Assembly (NCBI GenBank): GCA_029781855.1
Contig: JAKOVX010000009.1
Coordinates: forward strand, 1 to 40,243
Direction: 5' to 3'
Length of the DNA: 40,243 nucleotides
Source: Acidobacteriota bacterium
GTDB taxonomy: Bacteria > Acidobacteriota > Blastocatellia > Pyrinomonadales > Pyrinomonadaceae
In this document: positions 1-8,144 of the stretch, piece after piece
Layout of the letters: the number at the start of each line of letters is the position of its first letter
How positions within the stretch are numbered: position 1 is the first letter of the stretch
Program-made: the position numbers and the translations under genes
The notes under the pieces: model-generated
What the model saw: the letters and a program-made list of their open reading frames with translations, nothing else
Database searches by the model: none
What the model was told of the DNA's origin: nothing

Positions 1-106
1 TGTTCGCTCGCTTCACCTTCTGGCTCGTGCCGCTGAGCTTGTCGACGACATCTTCGCACCGATGACGTTCTTCCTCGGTCAGCCGGACCACGTACAGCTT
101 GCGCAT
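1..106 (-). CDS. IS630-like transposase, N-terminal fragment (runs off left edge)
   Basis: Reading leftward from an ATG at 106, the first 35 residues begin MRKLYVVRLTEEERHRCEDV and continue to the window edge without a stop. The opening (YVVRLTxEER followed by a Lys/Arg-rich helix) is the typical start of IS630/Tc1-mariner-type transposases, where it leads into the helix-turn-helix DNA-binding region. Only this N-terminus is visible, so the DDE catalytic domain, the element's far end and its intactness cannot be judged. It suggests that the island's left portion has been hit by an insertion sequence. The family call rests on a short segment. Confidence 0.6.
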   Translation of the reverse strand, partial: MRKLYVVRLTEEERHRCEDVVDKLSGTSQKVKRAN

Positions 107-390
107 GGGAACCCTCCTTGGTTCGGAGACAAATCTCCCATGTCTTACCCGGAAATCGCCGATCCCGTCGATCCCAAAATCCTGCTGTGACAAAGCACTA
201 GCGTTCTGTCAGCTGCGCGTCGCCGCCATTTCACACGATGGATCAGCATTTAAGGTGTCAACCACAGATGGACGCAAGACGCATCGGCTGATTCCACACC
301 GTTTGTTGTCAAGAAATTGTCGAGTGAACGTCGTCAAGCTGCACGACGGACGACACGTCAACTTTTTTACTCGCTCGTGTTCTTTTTTTG
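107..390. other. Non-coding stretch between transposase and first small gene
   Basis: No convincing gene on either strand. The left part should contain the IS630-like terminal inverted repeat, but its mate lies outside the window so it cannot be identified. The right end is T-rich and runs into the promoter described next. Confidence 0.5.
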
Positions 391-420
391 TTGACATGTG
401 TAGGGCAATTGCCCTATAGT
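391..420 (+). promoter_or_regulatory. Promoter with GGGCAATTGCCC operator (copy 1)
   Basis: A consensus -35 TTGACA (391-396) is followed after 18 bp by TATAGT (415-420). The spacer carries the perfect palindrome TAGGGCAATTGCCCTA (401-416), so a bound dimeric protein would cover the promoter core. A second promoter of the same design lies at 827-856. The likely regulator is the XRE protein at 1245-1499, by inference from proximity only. Confidence 0.7.
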
Positions 421-475
421 TGGAAGGTATGACGAGCTCGATAGGCGAGTTCAGCAAAATCCAACACGGAGGAAT

Positions 476-802
476 ATGACACAGCAAGAGCAACGGTATC
501 AACGATGGACTAACGACGAAACCTTGGCAGCCGCGGTATGTTTAGAATTCGATGCCCGCAGGCGGACGTATTGGAAAGCTGTAGCAGAGGCTTACAAGGA
601 AGAAGTGTGTTCCGTCAAACACCTCCTGGCCGATTGCTGGACCGTTCAGTCAGTAGCCCGTATCCTGCTGGCGGACAAACTGCAGATAGAGTTGACGCTT
701 GACCGCATACAGGGATTTTCCTTGCAAGACGATATATTGCGGCGGTCGATCAACCACGTCAATTGGCTCGACATCGCGGATCATTTTCTCGCGGACGAGT
801 GA
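476..802 (+). CDS. DUF7249-like small protein, copy 1
   Basis: A 108-residue protein starting at ATG 476 behind a clear ribosome site (GGAGG, 468-472). The N-terminus (RYQRWTNDETLAAAV) is a degraded form of the NGWTNYETW signature seen intact in the next gene, and the C-terminus (VNWLDIADHFLADE) matches that gene's VNWQEIADHYLTED. The two are clearly paralogues. Proteins with the NGWTNYETW motif (DUF7249) are common in phages, plasmids and islands and have no assigned function that I know of. The middle is divergent, suggesting this copy has drifted. It is transcribed from its own strong promoter. Confidence 0.7.
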   Translation: MTQQEQRYQRWTNDETLAAAVCLEFDARRRTYWKAVAEAYKEEVCSVKHLLADCWTVQSVARILLADKLQIELTLDRIQGFSLQDDILRRSINHVNWLDIADHFLADE

Positions 803-826
803 CCGATGACCGAGAAGTATTTTTCG

Positions 827-856
827 TTGACAAGCAGAGGGCAATTGCCCTATTGT
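827..856 (+). promoter_or_regulatory. Promoter with GGGCAATTGCCC operator (copy 2)
   Basis: TTGACA (827-832), 18-bp spacer, TATTGT (851-856). The spacer carries AGGGCAATTGCCCT (838-851), the same palindrome in the same place as in the promoter at 391-420. The leader that follows also ends with the same CACGGAGGA ribosome site. Promoter and gene were evidently duplicated together. Confidence 0.7.
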
Positions 857-909
857 CGGAATAACTAGTGGGTTCGATGGATGGACCCGAAACGCTAACA
901 CGGAGGACT

Positions 910-1239
910 ATGACCCAGAATGAGAAACGATACAACGGATGGACCAACTACGAGACTTGGGTGACGGCGCTGTGGCTGGATAACGAATATGCAACCCAAT
1001 GCTATTGGAGATCGGTGACAGGCGAGTGTCGTGTTTCGGCCCCGCTTAGCCGTCAAGTGAAGGACGGCTATTGGACGACGACCGAAGCAGCACGCTTTAC
1101 GCTGGCGGATCGACTCAAGGAGGAAGTCACCGCCGGGGCACCAATCGGCGACGCGTCATTGTGGGCCGACCTTTTGGGGGCGGCCCTAGACGAAGTGAAC
1201 TGGCAAGAAATCGCCGACCACTACCTAACCGAAGACTAA
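910..1239 (+). CDS. DUF7249-like small protein, copy 2
   Basis: A 109-residue protein with the start taken at ATG 910, seven bases after the GGAGG at 902-906; an in-frame upstream ATG (868) lacks such a site. Residues 7-18 carry the intact NGWTNYETWVTA signature of DUF7249, followed by LWLDNE, and the C-terminus is VNWQEIADHYLTED. It is a paralogue of the gene at 476-802. Such proteins occur on phages and plasmids; the function is unknown. The XRE regulator starts five bases after this gene's stop codon, so the two are probably co-transcribed. Confidence 0.75.
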   Translation: MTQNEKRYNGWTNYETWVTALWLDNEYATQCYWRSVTGECRVSAPLSRQVKDGYWTTTEAARFTLADRLKEEVTAGAPIGDASLWADLLGAALDEVNWQEIADHYLTED

Positions 1240-1244
1240 AAAAC

Positions 1245-1499
1245 GTGCCAGCTTCCAAGACAAAACGCGGCGGGGCTTCCAGCCTCGCCGCCGTCCTGCG
1301 CGCTGCCGCACGCGAGAGCGGACTGAGCGTCTATCAAATCGCCAAGCAGTCCGGCGTCGATCAGTCGACGCTCAACAAATTCATCAGCGGCGACCGCCAC
1401 AATCTGCGGCTCGACGTGGCCGAAAGGCTGTTCAAGTTCTTTCAGCTCGAAGTTACTCCGGTTCGTCCAAGCAAGAAACGCCACAATAAAGCGGGCTGA
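1245..1499 (+). CDS. XRE-family helix-turn-helix regulator
   Basis: An 84-residue basic protein from GTG 1245, just after the DUF7249-like gene. After a Lys/Arg-rich start it shows a Cro/XRE fold: LAAVLRAAARESGLSVYQIA, then KQSGVDQSTLNKFISGDR (recognition helix) and a C-terminal helix LDVAERLFKFFQLEV. This is the usual pattern of a phage or antitoxin-like repressor. It is a good candidate to bind the GGGCAATTGCCC palindromes in the two upstream promoters and so control its own operon. No strong ribosome site precedes the GTG; translational coupling to the gene before it is likely. Confidence 0.75.
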   Translation: MPASKTKRGGASSLAAVLRAAARESGLSVYQIAKQSGVDQSTLNKFISGDRHNLRLDVAERLFKFFQLEVTPVRPSKKRHNKAG

Positions 1500-1631
1500 C
1501 AAGGCCCGAGTATCCCAATCATACGCCGGCCAATCGATTATTGCGGCCGGCCATCCCTCGGCCGCCGATTCGATTCGATTCACCCGTAATTTGAGATTCT
1601 GTTATTAAAGTCAGGTCTCGTTCCACGAGAC

Positions 1632-1706
1632 GACTTCCCAAAGGGGCCTCCCAAGCTCAAGGGGGCGTTTTGAAGCCCCAACGCTTGGGTCCTCCCTTTG
1701 GGAGTC
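1632..1706. repeat. Long imperfect inverted repeat (hairpin)
   Basis: The left arm (1632-1656) and right arm (1683-1706) are about 24-bp imperfect inverted copies (core TTCCCAAAGGG against CCCTTTGGGA), closed by a loop that itself contains GGGGGC...GCCCC. It sits 130 bp after the XRE gene and may act as a terminator or as an element end. There is no long T tract after it. Confidence 0.55.
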
Positions 1707-1812
1707 TGCGGCCGGCAGCGTTATGGGGCGGTCACCGCCAATTGACGCAGCCCGGCTGCAAACGCGTGCGGCCGCTCCCCGAAAAGGCCGCACACCTGAC
1801 ATGCACCCGCAC

Positions 1813-1919
1813 GCAAACAGGTGCAAACAGGCGGGGTCAGGCGTCTGTAAACGGAGGTGTAAACGCCCAATTCGCAGCGAAATCGTGGCGAAACCCTCGT
1901 ATCGTTTACAGGGTAAACG
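1813..1919. repeat. Iteron-like TGTAAACG cluster
   Basis: TGTAAACG occurs at 1846-1853, 1858-1865 and, inverted, at 1903-1910. A variant GGTAAACG lies at 1912-1919 and two GCAAACAG units at 1813-1820 and 1823-1830. Short clustered repeats in a gene-free 465-bp stretch resemble iterons of a replication origin or a regulator array. The repeats are short, so chance contributes; the link to the RepA gene at 21.2-22.7 kb is speculative. Confidence 0.4.
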
Positions 1920-1965
1920 ACCCAGATCCATCGATCGCCGCCCCACCGGTCGCAAAAATGTCTCG

Positions 1966-2259
1966 TTACTGCCGGCGCGCCTCGCGTAGAACTTTGCTCA
2001 TTTCATCGGAGAACGCCTTCTCGTCAGGCACAATCGTCGGCGCGGTGGGCAATATTTCGCTGAAAATTTCCAGTAAATCTTCGGTCATCTTTTCCCCATC
2101 CACGCTAAAGAAAATCACGCCGTGATCGATGGCGAAAGTCTTCAACGTACACCCATACGCCGCTGTCATTCTTTCCAGAAGGTCCCGACAGCCAACCACC
2201 GCCGGATGATCAAGCGAATCGGCATCTTCGGGAAGCAAGCGAACCATAAACATGCTCAT
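1966..2259 (-). CDS. Hypothetical 97-residue protein
   Basis: Start chosen at ATG 2259, six bases after a GGGGAG ribosome site; longer in-frame starts have none. The product begins MSMFMVRLLPEDADSLDHPA, has one Cys in VVGCRDLLERM, and a hydrophobic strand (HGVIFFSVDG) followed by an acidic helical C-terminus. There is no signal peptide or membrane segment. It is not a family I recognise. It is transcribed away from the defence operon and ends close to the iteron-like cluster. Confidence 0.55.
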   Translation of the reverse strand: MSMFMVRLLPEDADSLDHPAVVGCRDLLERMTAAYGCTLKTFAIDHGVIFFSVDGEKMTEDLLEIFSEILPTAPTIVPDEKAFSDEMSKVLREARRQ

Positions 2260-2628
2260 GGAATACTCCCCTAAGCGGGATAGCTGTTCAGGCCCAAACG
2301 TGAAGTCTGACAAAAAGGCCTGCGAGCTGCAAGGATTCTGCCTGGCACGCCGGCCGGGCAGCCGAGCCAACTGACCCGCGAAGTGCCCCCAATCGCAACG
2401 CACATCGTTCTGACTCCGGTTTTGTTCGGCACGAGGTTCGGCCAGCTCGTGCTTTCCGGCCTCACCGCCGCGGCCGCGGCTCCGCCTTCCGATCCGCAGG
2501 GAGCTAAAGCGAATTTCAAGACTGGCTCGCGCAAACAGAGCGTGATGCGATGCAGTGATTCTTCTCGTCGGCGTTCCGCAGCCTTTGGGATCCGCTGCGT
2601 GTAAGTCCTGAAATCAGGGTCACCCCGT
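2260..2628. other. Gene-free region before the defence operon
   Basis: About 370 bp between divergent genes with no convincing coding sequence. It holds a small inverted repeat CCTGAAATCAGG (2607-2618) just upstream of the regulator promoter. The open frames crossing it on both strands lack ribosome sites and recognisable domains. Confidence 0.5.
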
Positions 2629-2657
2629 TTGACAAGTCTATCAGCACCGGATAGACA
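2629..2657 (+). promoter_or_regulatory. Promoter and palindromic operator of the helicase/methylase operon
   Basis: TTGACA (2629-2634), 17-bp spacer, TAGACA (2652-2657). Inside and overlapping it lies the perfect 7-bp inverted repeat GTCTATC (2636-2642) / GATAGAC (2650-2656). This geometry would let a dimeric repressor block RNA polymerase. The first gene of the operon encodes a small winged-helix protein, the natural candidate for this role. Confidence 0.7.
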
Positions 2658-2683
2658 AATGGCTTCCCCACGGAGGCACAGCG

Positions 2684-2950
2684 ATGCTGTACGAACGCTC
2701 GTTAGAGATCGAACGACGATTGCAAACGGTCTTGGAGCTAATTCGCACGGGCGACTACTCCACGCCGGCGCTGGCCGATGAGGTTGGCGTATCCATTCCG
2801 ACAATTTCCCGCGCCGTAACGGCGCTCCGAGAGAGAGGACACAATATCCGCGCCGAGAATTGCGGCGACGGATGGCGATACGTGTTGATGGTTCCGACAC
2901 CAACAAGCCCACGACGACCGTCACACGACCACCATAGGATTCCGAGATAG
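2684..2950 (+). CDS. Small winged-helix transcriptional regulator
   Basis: An 88-residue protein from ATG 2684 with a GGAGG site upstream (2671-2675). Residues 4-65 form a winged helix of the HTH_11/DeoR type: ERRLQTVLELIRTGDYSTPA, LADEVGVSIPTISRAVTALR, then RGHNIRAENCGDGWRYVL as the wing. The C-terminal 20 residues are Pro/Arg-rich. It precedes the helicase by 18 bp and lies just downstream of a promoter with a GTCTATC/GATAGAC inverted repeat. It is probably the autorepressor that keeps the defence operon quiet, as small HTH proteins do in several defence loci. That role is inferred. Confidence 0.75.
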   Translation: MLYERSLEIERRLQTVLELIRTGDYSTPALADEVGVSIPTISRAVTALRERGHNIRAENCGDGWRYVLMVPTPTSPRRPSHDHHRIPR

Positions 2951-2968
2951 CCTTCATTCGAGGATTGC

Positions 2969-5900
2969 ATGGCACAACTTGAGCAACTAACCCGCGGCGC
3001 AGCCGTTCGAGGAATTCTCCCCGATGGCATTGTGACGATCAGCGACGTGCGCTGGATCGGGACTGTTGCCATTGAAGTGACGTACAAGGACACCAGCGGA
3101 CGGCTCGGCAACGAATTGCTCTACCGGGACCGAGAACCAACTTTGGAGATCGTCGAAGCCGGCCGGCCGTGGAGCTTCGATGGAGATAGTGCGCTCTTCC
3201 GGCTGCTTTCGGAAGCCAATCGAATCCGGCTCGCATATTTGTTCGATCCGCTGTTGGCGGTTCACACGTCACTGGTCGAACCCCTTCCGCATCAAATCAC
3301 AGCCGTCTATAGCGAAATGCTTTCGCGGCAGCCGCTCCGGTATCTTCTGGCAGACGATCCGGGCGCCGGCAAGACGATCATGACGGGTCTTTTCATTAAG
3401 GAACTGCTAGCCCGCGGCGATTTGCAGCGCTGCCTTATCGTTTGCCCTGGCAACTTGGTCGAGCAATGGCAAGACGAACTCGATCGGAAGTTTCACCTGC
3501 CGTTCGAGATTATGACCAATGATGCCTTGGAAGCGGCCAGAACGGGAAACTGGTTCAACGAGGTTTCGTTGGCGATCTGTCGGCTCGACAAGCTCAGCCG
3601 CGACGAAGACGTACAAGCGAAACTCCAGCAGACCGACTGGGATCTGATCGTTTGCGACGAATCGCACAAGCTGAGCGCCACGTATTTCGGCAACGAGGTC
3701 AAATACACCAAACGCTACCGGCTTGGCCAACTGCTTTCGACGCTTACCCGTCATTTCTTGCTGCTGACGGCGACTCCGCACAACGGCAAGGAGGCCGACT
3801 TCCAGCTATTCATGGCCTTGCTTGACGGTGATCGGTTTGAAGGCAAATTCCGCGACGGCGTTCACGTCACCGACGCCCACGACATGATGCGCCGACTCGT
3901 GAAGGAGCAACTTCTCAAATTCGACGGTACGCCGCTGTTTCCCGAACGCCGTGCCTACACGGTGAATTACGCACTGTCGGACGGCGAGGCGGAGCTGTAC
4001 AAGGAGGTCACTGATTACGTCCGCGAAGAGTTCAACCGGGCCGAAGCTTTGGAGAATGACGGCCGTAAAGGGACTGTCGGCTTCGCATTGACGATCTTGC
4101 AACGCCGGCTCGCATCGTCACCAGAGGCAATTTATCAATCGCTGCGTCGCCGGCGTGAACGTCTGGAAAAGCGAATGCGCGAGGAGCAGCTTCTCAAGCG
4201 TGGCGCCGAGGCAAACATTGAAATCAACGAAGGCTTGCCGGTCTTCACGATGGACGACTTGGAGGACTTAGACGATGCACCCGACGCGGAGATCGAGGAC
4301 ACAGAGGAAAGGGTTGTCGATCAGGCGTCCGCCGCCAAAACGATTGCCGAATTGCGAATCGAGATCGGCCAACTGCAAGACCTGGAGCGAACCGCTTTTC
4401 GCGTTCGCCAGTCAGGCACGGACCGCAAATGGGATGAGCTTTCCAAATTGTTGCAAAACAACACCGAAATGTTCGACGCCGAGGGGCATCGCCGTAAGCT
4501 CATCATCTTTACCGAACACCGCGATACGCTGAATTACCTCACCGAGAAAATCCGGGCGCTTCTTGGCCGACCAGAGGCCGTCGTCATCATTCACGGCGGC
4601 GTCGGACGTGAGGATCGAAGAAATGCCGAGGAAGCCTTCAAGCACGACAAGTCCGTTGAAATTCTCGTAGCCACCGACGCCGCCGGAGAAGGCATCAACC
4701 TGCAACGCGCCCATTTGATGGTCAACTATGACCTGCCTTGGAACCCAAACCGGCTGGAGCAACGCTTCGGGCGAATCCATCGCATCGGTCAAACCGAAGT
4801 CTGCCATTTGTGGAATCTCGTGGCCAAGGACACGCGCGAAGGCGAAGTCTATCACCGTCTGCTGGAAAAAATCGACGAACAGCGCGCCGCTCTTGGCGGC
4901 CAGGTGTTCGACGTGCTGGGGCAACTCACCTTCGATGATCGACCGCTACGCGAACTCTTGCTGGAAGCCATCCGCTATGGCGATCAGCCGGACGTTCGTT
5001 CGAGGCTCTTCACCGTGGTCGATAAGGCGCTGGACCGCGATCATCTTCGGGAACTGGTCGAAGGACGGGCGCTCACGCACGACTCGATGGATATTTCCAA
5101 AGTCCGGGAAATCCGCGAGGAGATGGAACGCGCCGAGGCCCGCAGGCTCCAGCCCCACTTCATTGCGTCATTCTTTATCGAAGCCTTCAGGCTTTTGGGC
5201 GGTACGCTGCACGAGCGGGAAGCGAAGCGTTACGAAGTCAAGCACGTGCCGGCCGTCATCCGCAACCGCGATCGGGAAATCGGCCGAGGCAGCCCCGTGC
5301 TGCCGCGCTACGAACGCATCACGTTTGAGAAAGACCTCATCAGCGTGGCCGGCAAACCACTGGCGGCGTTTGTCTGCCCCGGACATCCGCTACTAGACGC
5401 GACGCTCGATCTTGTCATCGAGCGTTACCGCGACTTGCTCAAGCGCGGTGCAATTCTGATTGACGACACCGATGAAGCAGACCGACCGCGAGCGCTGTTG
5501 TACTTGGAACATGCGATCCAGGACGCGCGGACCGACCGCGCCGGCAACCGTCGCATCGTTTCCAAACGGCTGCAATTCGTCGAAGTGGACCAGCAAGGCA
5601 ACACCACCAATGCCGGCCCGGCTCCCTATCTCGATTATCGGCCGCCGACCGACGCCGAAGCAGCTGCCCTGCAAACCGTTCCGTCGCCCGACTGGTTACG
5701 GGACAGTTTGGAATCGCAGGCGATGGAATATGCGGCCATTCATCTTGTGCCGCAACACTTGGACGAGCTGCGTCGTCGCAAAGAGGAGATTCTCGACAAG
5801 ACCAAAGCAGCCGTTCAGGATCGACTCACCAAGGAAATCAACTACTGGGATCACCGTGCCGCAACGCTCAAAGACCAAGAGCTAGCCGGCAAGGTCAACG

Positions 5901-6478
5901 CGAAACTGAATTCTGGCTTGGCCAGGCAGCGGGCCGACGAACTTTCCGCCCGCCTGCAAAAACGGCTTAGCGAACTGGAGCAAGAGCGGAAACTCTCGGC
6001 ACTCCCGCCGGTCGTGCTTGGCGGCGCGATGATTGTCCCCATCGGTTTGCTGCGCAAACTCAAAGCCGCGCCCACAACTCCGCCCCCCGACTTCGCGCTC
6101 AGCACCGACGAATCCGAGCGGCGCGCCATGTTGGCCGTCATCGACGCGGAGCGCCGGTTAGGATTCCAGCCGCGCGACGTGAGTGACCAGAACCTTGGGT
6201 ACGACGTTGAATCTTCCATACCCAACACCGGACTGTTGCGATTCATCGAGGTCAAAGGCCGAGTCCGAGGAGCCAAGACCGTTACGATCACCAAGAACGA
6301 GATTCTGACGGGCCTCAACAAACCCGACGAGTTCATTCTGGCGATCGTGCTTCTTGATCCCAATCGGGCCGATCCGCGCTATGTCCGCGTGCCGTTTGAA
6401 AAGGAACCCGACTTTAAGGCCACCAGCGTCAACTACGATCTATCCGCGCTCTTGAATCAAGCACAGGAGCCGGCATGA
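2969..6478 (+). CDS. SNF2-type helicase with C-terminal DUF3883 domain
   Basis: An 1169-residue superfamily 2 ATPase. An N-terminal region (1-100) precedes a SNF2-like motor: Walker A PGAGKT (131-136), DESH box (230-233), TATPHNGK motif III, and in the second RecA lobe ATDAAGEGINLQ, NPNRLEQRFGRIHRIGQ. A helical, charged region follows. The C-terminus (about 1055-1145) matches DUF3883, a PD-(D/E)XK-like domain: NLGYDVES with D1079, then RFIEVKGR with E1094 and K1096. The protein probably translocates on DNA and may cut or bind it through DUF3883. Helicases of this build occur in antiphage loci next to methylases, as here. The next gene starts about 100 bp downstream on the same strand. Confidence 0.85.
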   Translation: MAQLEQLTRGAAVRGILPDGIVTISDVRWIGTVAIEVTYKDTSGRLGNELLYRDREPTLEIVEAGRPWSFDGDSALFRLLSEANRIRLAYLFDPLLAVHTSLVEPLPHQITAVYSEMLSRQPLRYLLADDPGAGKTIMTGLFIKELLARGDLQRCLIVCPGNLVEQWQDELDRKFHLPFEIMTNDALEAARTGNWFNEVSLAICRLDKLSRDEDVQAKLQQTDWDLIVCDESHKLSATYFGNEVKYTKRYRLGQLLSTLTRHFLLLTATPHNGKEADFQLFMALLDGDRFEGKFRDGVHVTDAHDMMRRLVKEQLLKFDGTPLFPERRAYTVNYALSDGEAELYKEVTDYVREEFNRAEALENDGRKGTVGFALTILQRRLASSPEAIYQSLRRRRERLEKRMREEQLLKRGAEANIEINEGLPVFTMDDLEDLDDAPDAEIEDTEERVVDQASAAKTIAELRIEIGQLQDLERTAFRVRQSGTDRKWDELSKLLQNNTEMFDAEGHRRKLIIFTEHRDTLNYLTEKIRALLGRPEAVVIIHGGVGREDRRNAEEAFKHDKSVEILVATDAAGEGINLQRAHLMVNYDLPWNPNRLEQRFGRIHRIGQTEVCHLWNLVAKDTREGEVYHRLLEKIDEQRAALGGQVFDVLGQLTFDDRPLRELLLEAIRYGDQPDVRSRLFTVVDKALDRDHLRELVEGRALTHDSMDISKVREIREEMERAEARRLQPHFIASFFIEAFRLLGGTLHEREAKRYEVKHVPAVIRNRDREIGRGSPVLPRYERITFEKDLISVAGKPLAAFVCPGHPLLDATLDLVIERYRDLLKRGAILIDDTDEADRPRALLYLEHAIQDARTDRAGNRRIVSKRLQFVEVDQQGNTTNAGPAPYLDYRPPTDAEAAALQTVPSPDWLRDSLESQAMEYAAIHLVPQHLDELRRRKEEILDKTKAAVQDRLTKEINYWDHRAATLKDQELAGKVNAKLNSGLARQRADELSARLQKRLSELEQERKLSALPPVVLGGAMIVPIGLLRKLKAAPTTPPPDFALSTDESERRAMLAVIDAERRLGFQPRDVSDQNLGYDVESSIPNTGLLRFIEVKGRVRGAKTVTITKNEILTGLNKPDEFILAIVLLDPNRADPRYVRVPFEKEPDFKATSVNYDLSALLNQAQEPA

Positions 6479-6578
6479 GTGATTCGGTTTTCAATTCCGC
6501 TGAAGTCAGCCATTGTGCGCGACGTACCCCGAGAGCACATCGGATGAAATTCCTCAGCTTTGGAATTGAGGTGAAACT

Positions 6579-8144
6579 ATGAGACCTATTTATCGCGCCG
6601 GATGCGACTTAAAACAGGATTCAACACTTAGCGACTTTAGCGAGGCGGTTTCGCTTTGCTACCACTGGGTTATAGACCGAGAACAGGTTCGATCTCCGTC
6701 GGGCGTGTCTGACCCAACCGCAAGTTGGGCACATCAAGAGATTGGCGACGGGTTCTACGCGGAAGCAATGCGTGTTGATGAAGAAGACTCCCAAGGCTGG
6801 GGCATTCTATTCGAGCATCCAGACGCCACGGACGACCGCCTTGTGTGGCGCACCGAGCTTGCTGTACAGCGCGCCCCAAATGAACGCCTTTGCTTTTCTT
6901 GCTCTACTCTTGTCGGCAATCGCGATGGAACGCTTAGCCCTGTAAGACGCGCTCCAGGACGCCCCCGCATCGTAGAGACGCTGCTAAAGAAGTGGCCAAG
7001 TGATGATCCTCGTTACCTTAGCGTTGAGCCGCGCATTCTTACGCAAAGTGGTCGAGATATTTCTGCATTTCTGGACCTGCTCTATCACGCAGAGCGACGG
7101 CATCCAATTCTATTTGTTAGTGCAAAAAACATTGACGACCGGCCCGTAATCGATCCCCGCCCAATCGCATCTGCACTGTCAGGCCTTGCTTACACCTTCG
7201 TAGCATCTGATCGCTTTCCTTCTCTCGCACTCAAAGATCGTCTCCCCGAAAGGCTCAACTGCTGGGACGGTGCCATTCGGATTTATTGGCCGGGCTTCCG
7301 TTCTACCGACCCGCCGCTGCGACATCGACTTTGGACCAATCGACTTGTATCCGAAATCGAACGTCAACTCAATGGTCGCGGATTTCGGGGATTCATTTTG
7401 GAAAGGGTGGCCGGTTTCTCGTCGTTTAATGTTCACGACGATTTTCTTACCTGGGATACATTGCTTAGCCGAAATCGTCGCCAACTTCTGGCGAGAGCTG
7501 CAAATCAAGGAGACTACGAGCAGCTTGCAACCGATTATGCAGCAGACAATGATGTGCTGCGACAGCAAGTACAACAGTTACGGCAGCAACTAAAGCAGCA
7601 CTCGCAGGACCTTGAGCAATCGCGGAACGAAACCGAAAGCTGGCGTCAAGCGTACGAGGCAGAACGGCGTGGGCAGCAAGCGGGCGATGAGCTTGATCTT
7701 CCTGTCACCAATGTTGCAGAAGCGATTCAACGAGCAACTGTGGACTTTCCCGATGCTTTGGTGTTCGCGTTAAACAATCGCTCGGATGCCAACACACCGT
7801 TTGAGGCTCCAGATGAGGTCTACTCAGCTTTGACATTCTTGGCCACAACGTATCGTGACGCCAGACGAGGCGCGCGGCCGTGTCCAGACATTGACAACGC
7901 ACTACGTACCGAGATTGACGCCTGGACCTATCGGGGCGGGCAGAGCGAAATCACTATGACAACATATCGGGGATGGTATCAATGTTCAGACCAAGGCAAA
8001 ACCTATTGGCTAGGGGAACACGTGGGCACCGGCAGCAGCAAAGATGCCAGGTTTACAATCCGAATTGCTTTCGCATGGGATGATGACCGGAAAAAAGTGG
8101 TTGTCGGTTTTATCGGGCAACATCAAAAGGATGACAATACTTGA
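6579..8144 (+). CDS. Unrecognised 521-residue coiled-coil protein of the defence operon
   Basis: Start at ATG 6579 behind TGAGGTG. The product has three visible parts. The N-terminal globular region (about 1-305) is rich in Trp, Arg and Asp. A clear coiled coil follows (about 310-367; runs such as LRQQVQQLRQQLKQHSQDLE). The C-terminal domain (about 380-521) ends with a beta-rich stretch, TYWLGEHV...RFTIRIAFAWDD...VVVGFIGQH. No signal peptide, membrane helix or nucleotide-binding motif is seen. It overlaps the methyltransferase start (TTGA), so it is translated with it and is probably a dedicated component, perhaps target recognition or a scaffold. I do not recognise the family; the function is open. 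Confidence 0.8.
   Translation: MRPIYRAGCDLKQDSTLSDFSEAVSLCYHWVIDREQVRSPSGVSDPTASWAHQEIGDGFYAEAMRVDEEDSQGWGILFEHPDATDDRLVWRTELAVQRAPNERLCFSCSTLVGNRDGTLSPVRRAPGRPRIVETLLKKWPSDDPRYLSVEPRILTQSGRDISAFLDLLYHAERRHPILFVSAKNIDDRPVIDPRPIASALSGLAYTFVASDRFPSLALKDRLPERLNCWDGAIRIYWPGFRSTDPPLRHRLWTNRLVSEIERQLNGRGFRGFILERVAGFSSFNVHDDFLTWDTLLSRNRRQLLARAANQGDYEQLATDYAADNDVLRQQVQQLRQQLKQHSQDLEQSRNETESWRQAYEAERRGQQAGDELDLPVTNVAEAIQRATVDFPDALVFALNNRSDANTPFEAPDEVYSALTFLATTYRDARRGARPCPDIDNALRTEIDAWTYRGGQSEITMTTYRGWYQCSDQGKTYWLGEHVGTGSSKDARFTIRIAFAWDDDRKKVVVGFIGQHQKDDNT

Noticed and set aside
1611..1955. 114-codon minus-strand frame and overlapping plus-strand frames
   Set aside because: They run through the long hairpin and TGTAAACG repeats, with no start signal or family resemblance.
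2271..2975. 234-codon open frame on the minus strand across the regulator gene
   Set aside because: It lies antisense to a well-supported HTH gene, has no ribosome site and shows no domain pattern.
4728..5396. 222-codon frame inside the helicase gene
   Set aside because: It is in another frame of a conserved helicase region and its translation is low-complexity Ser/Arg/Trp.
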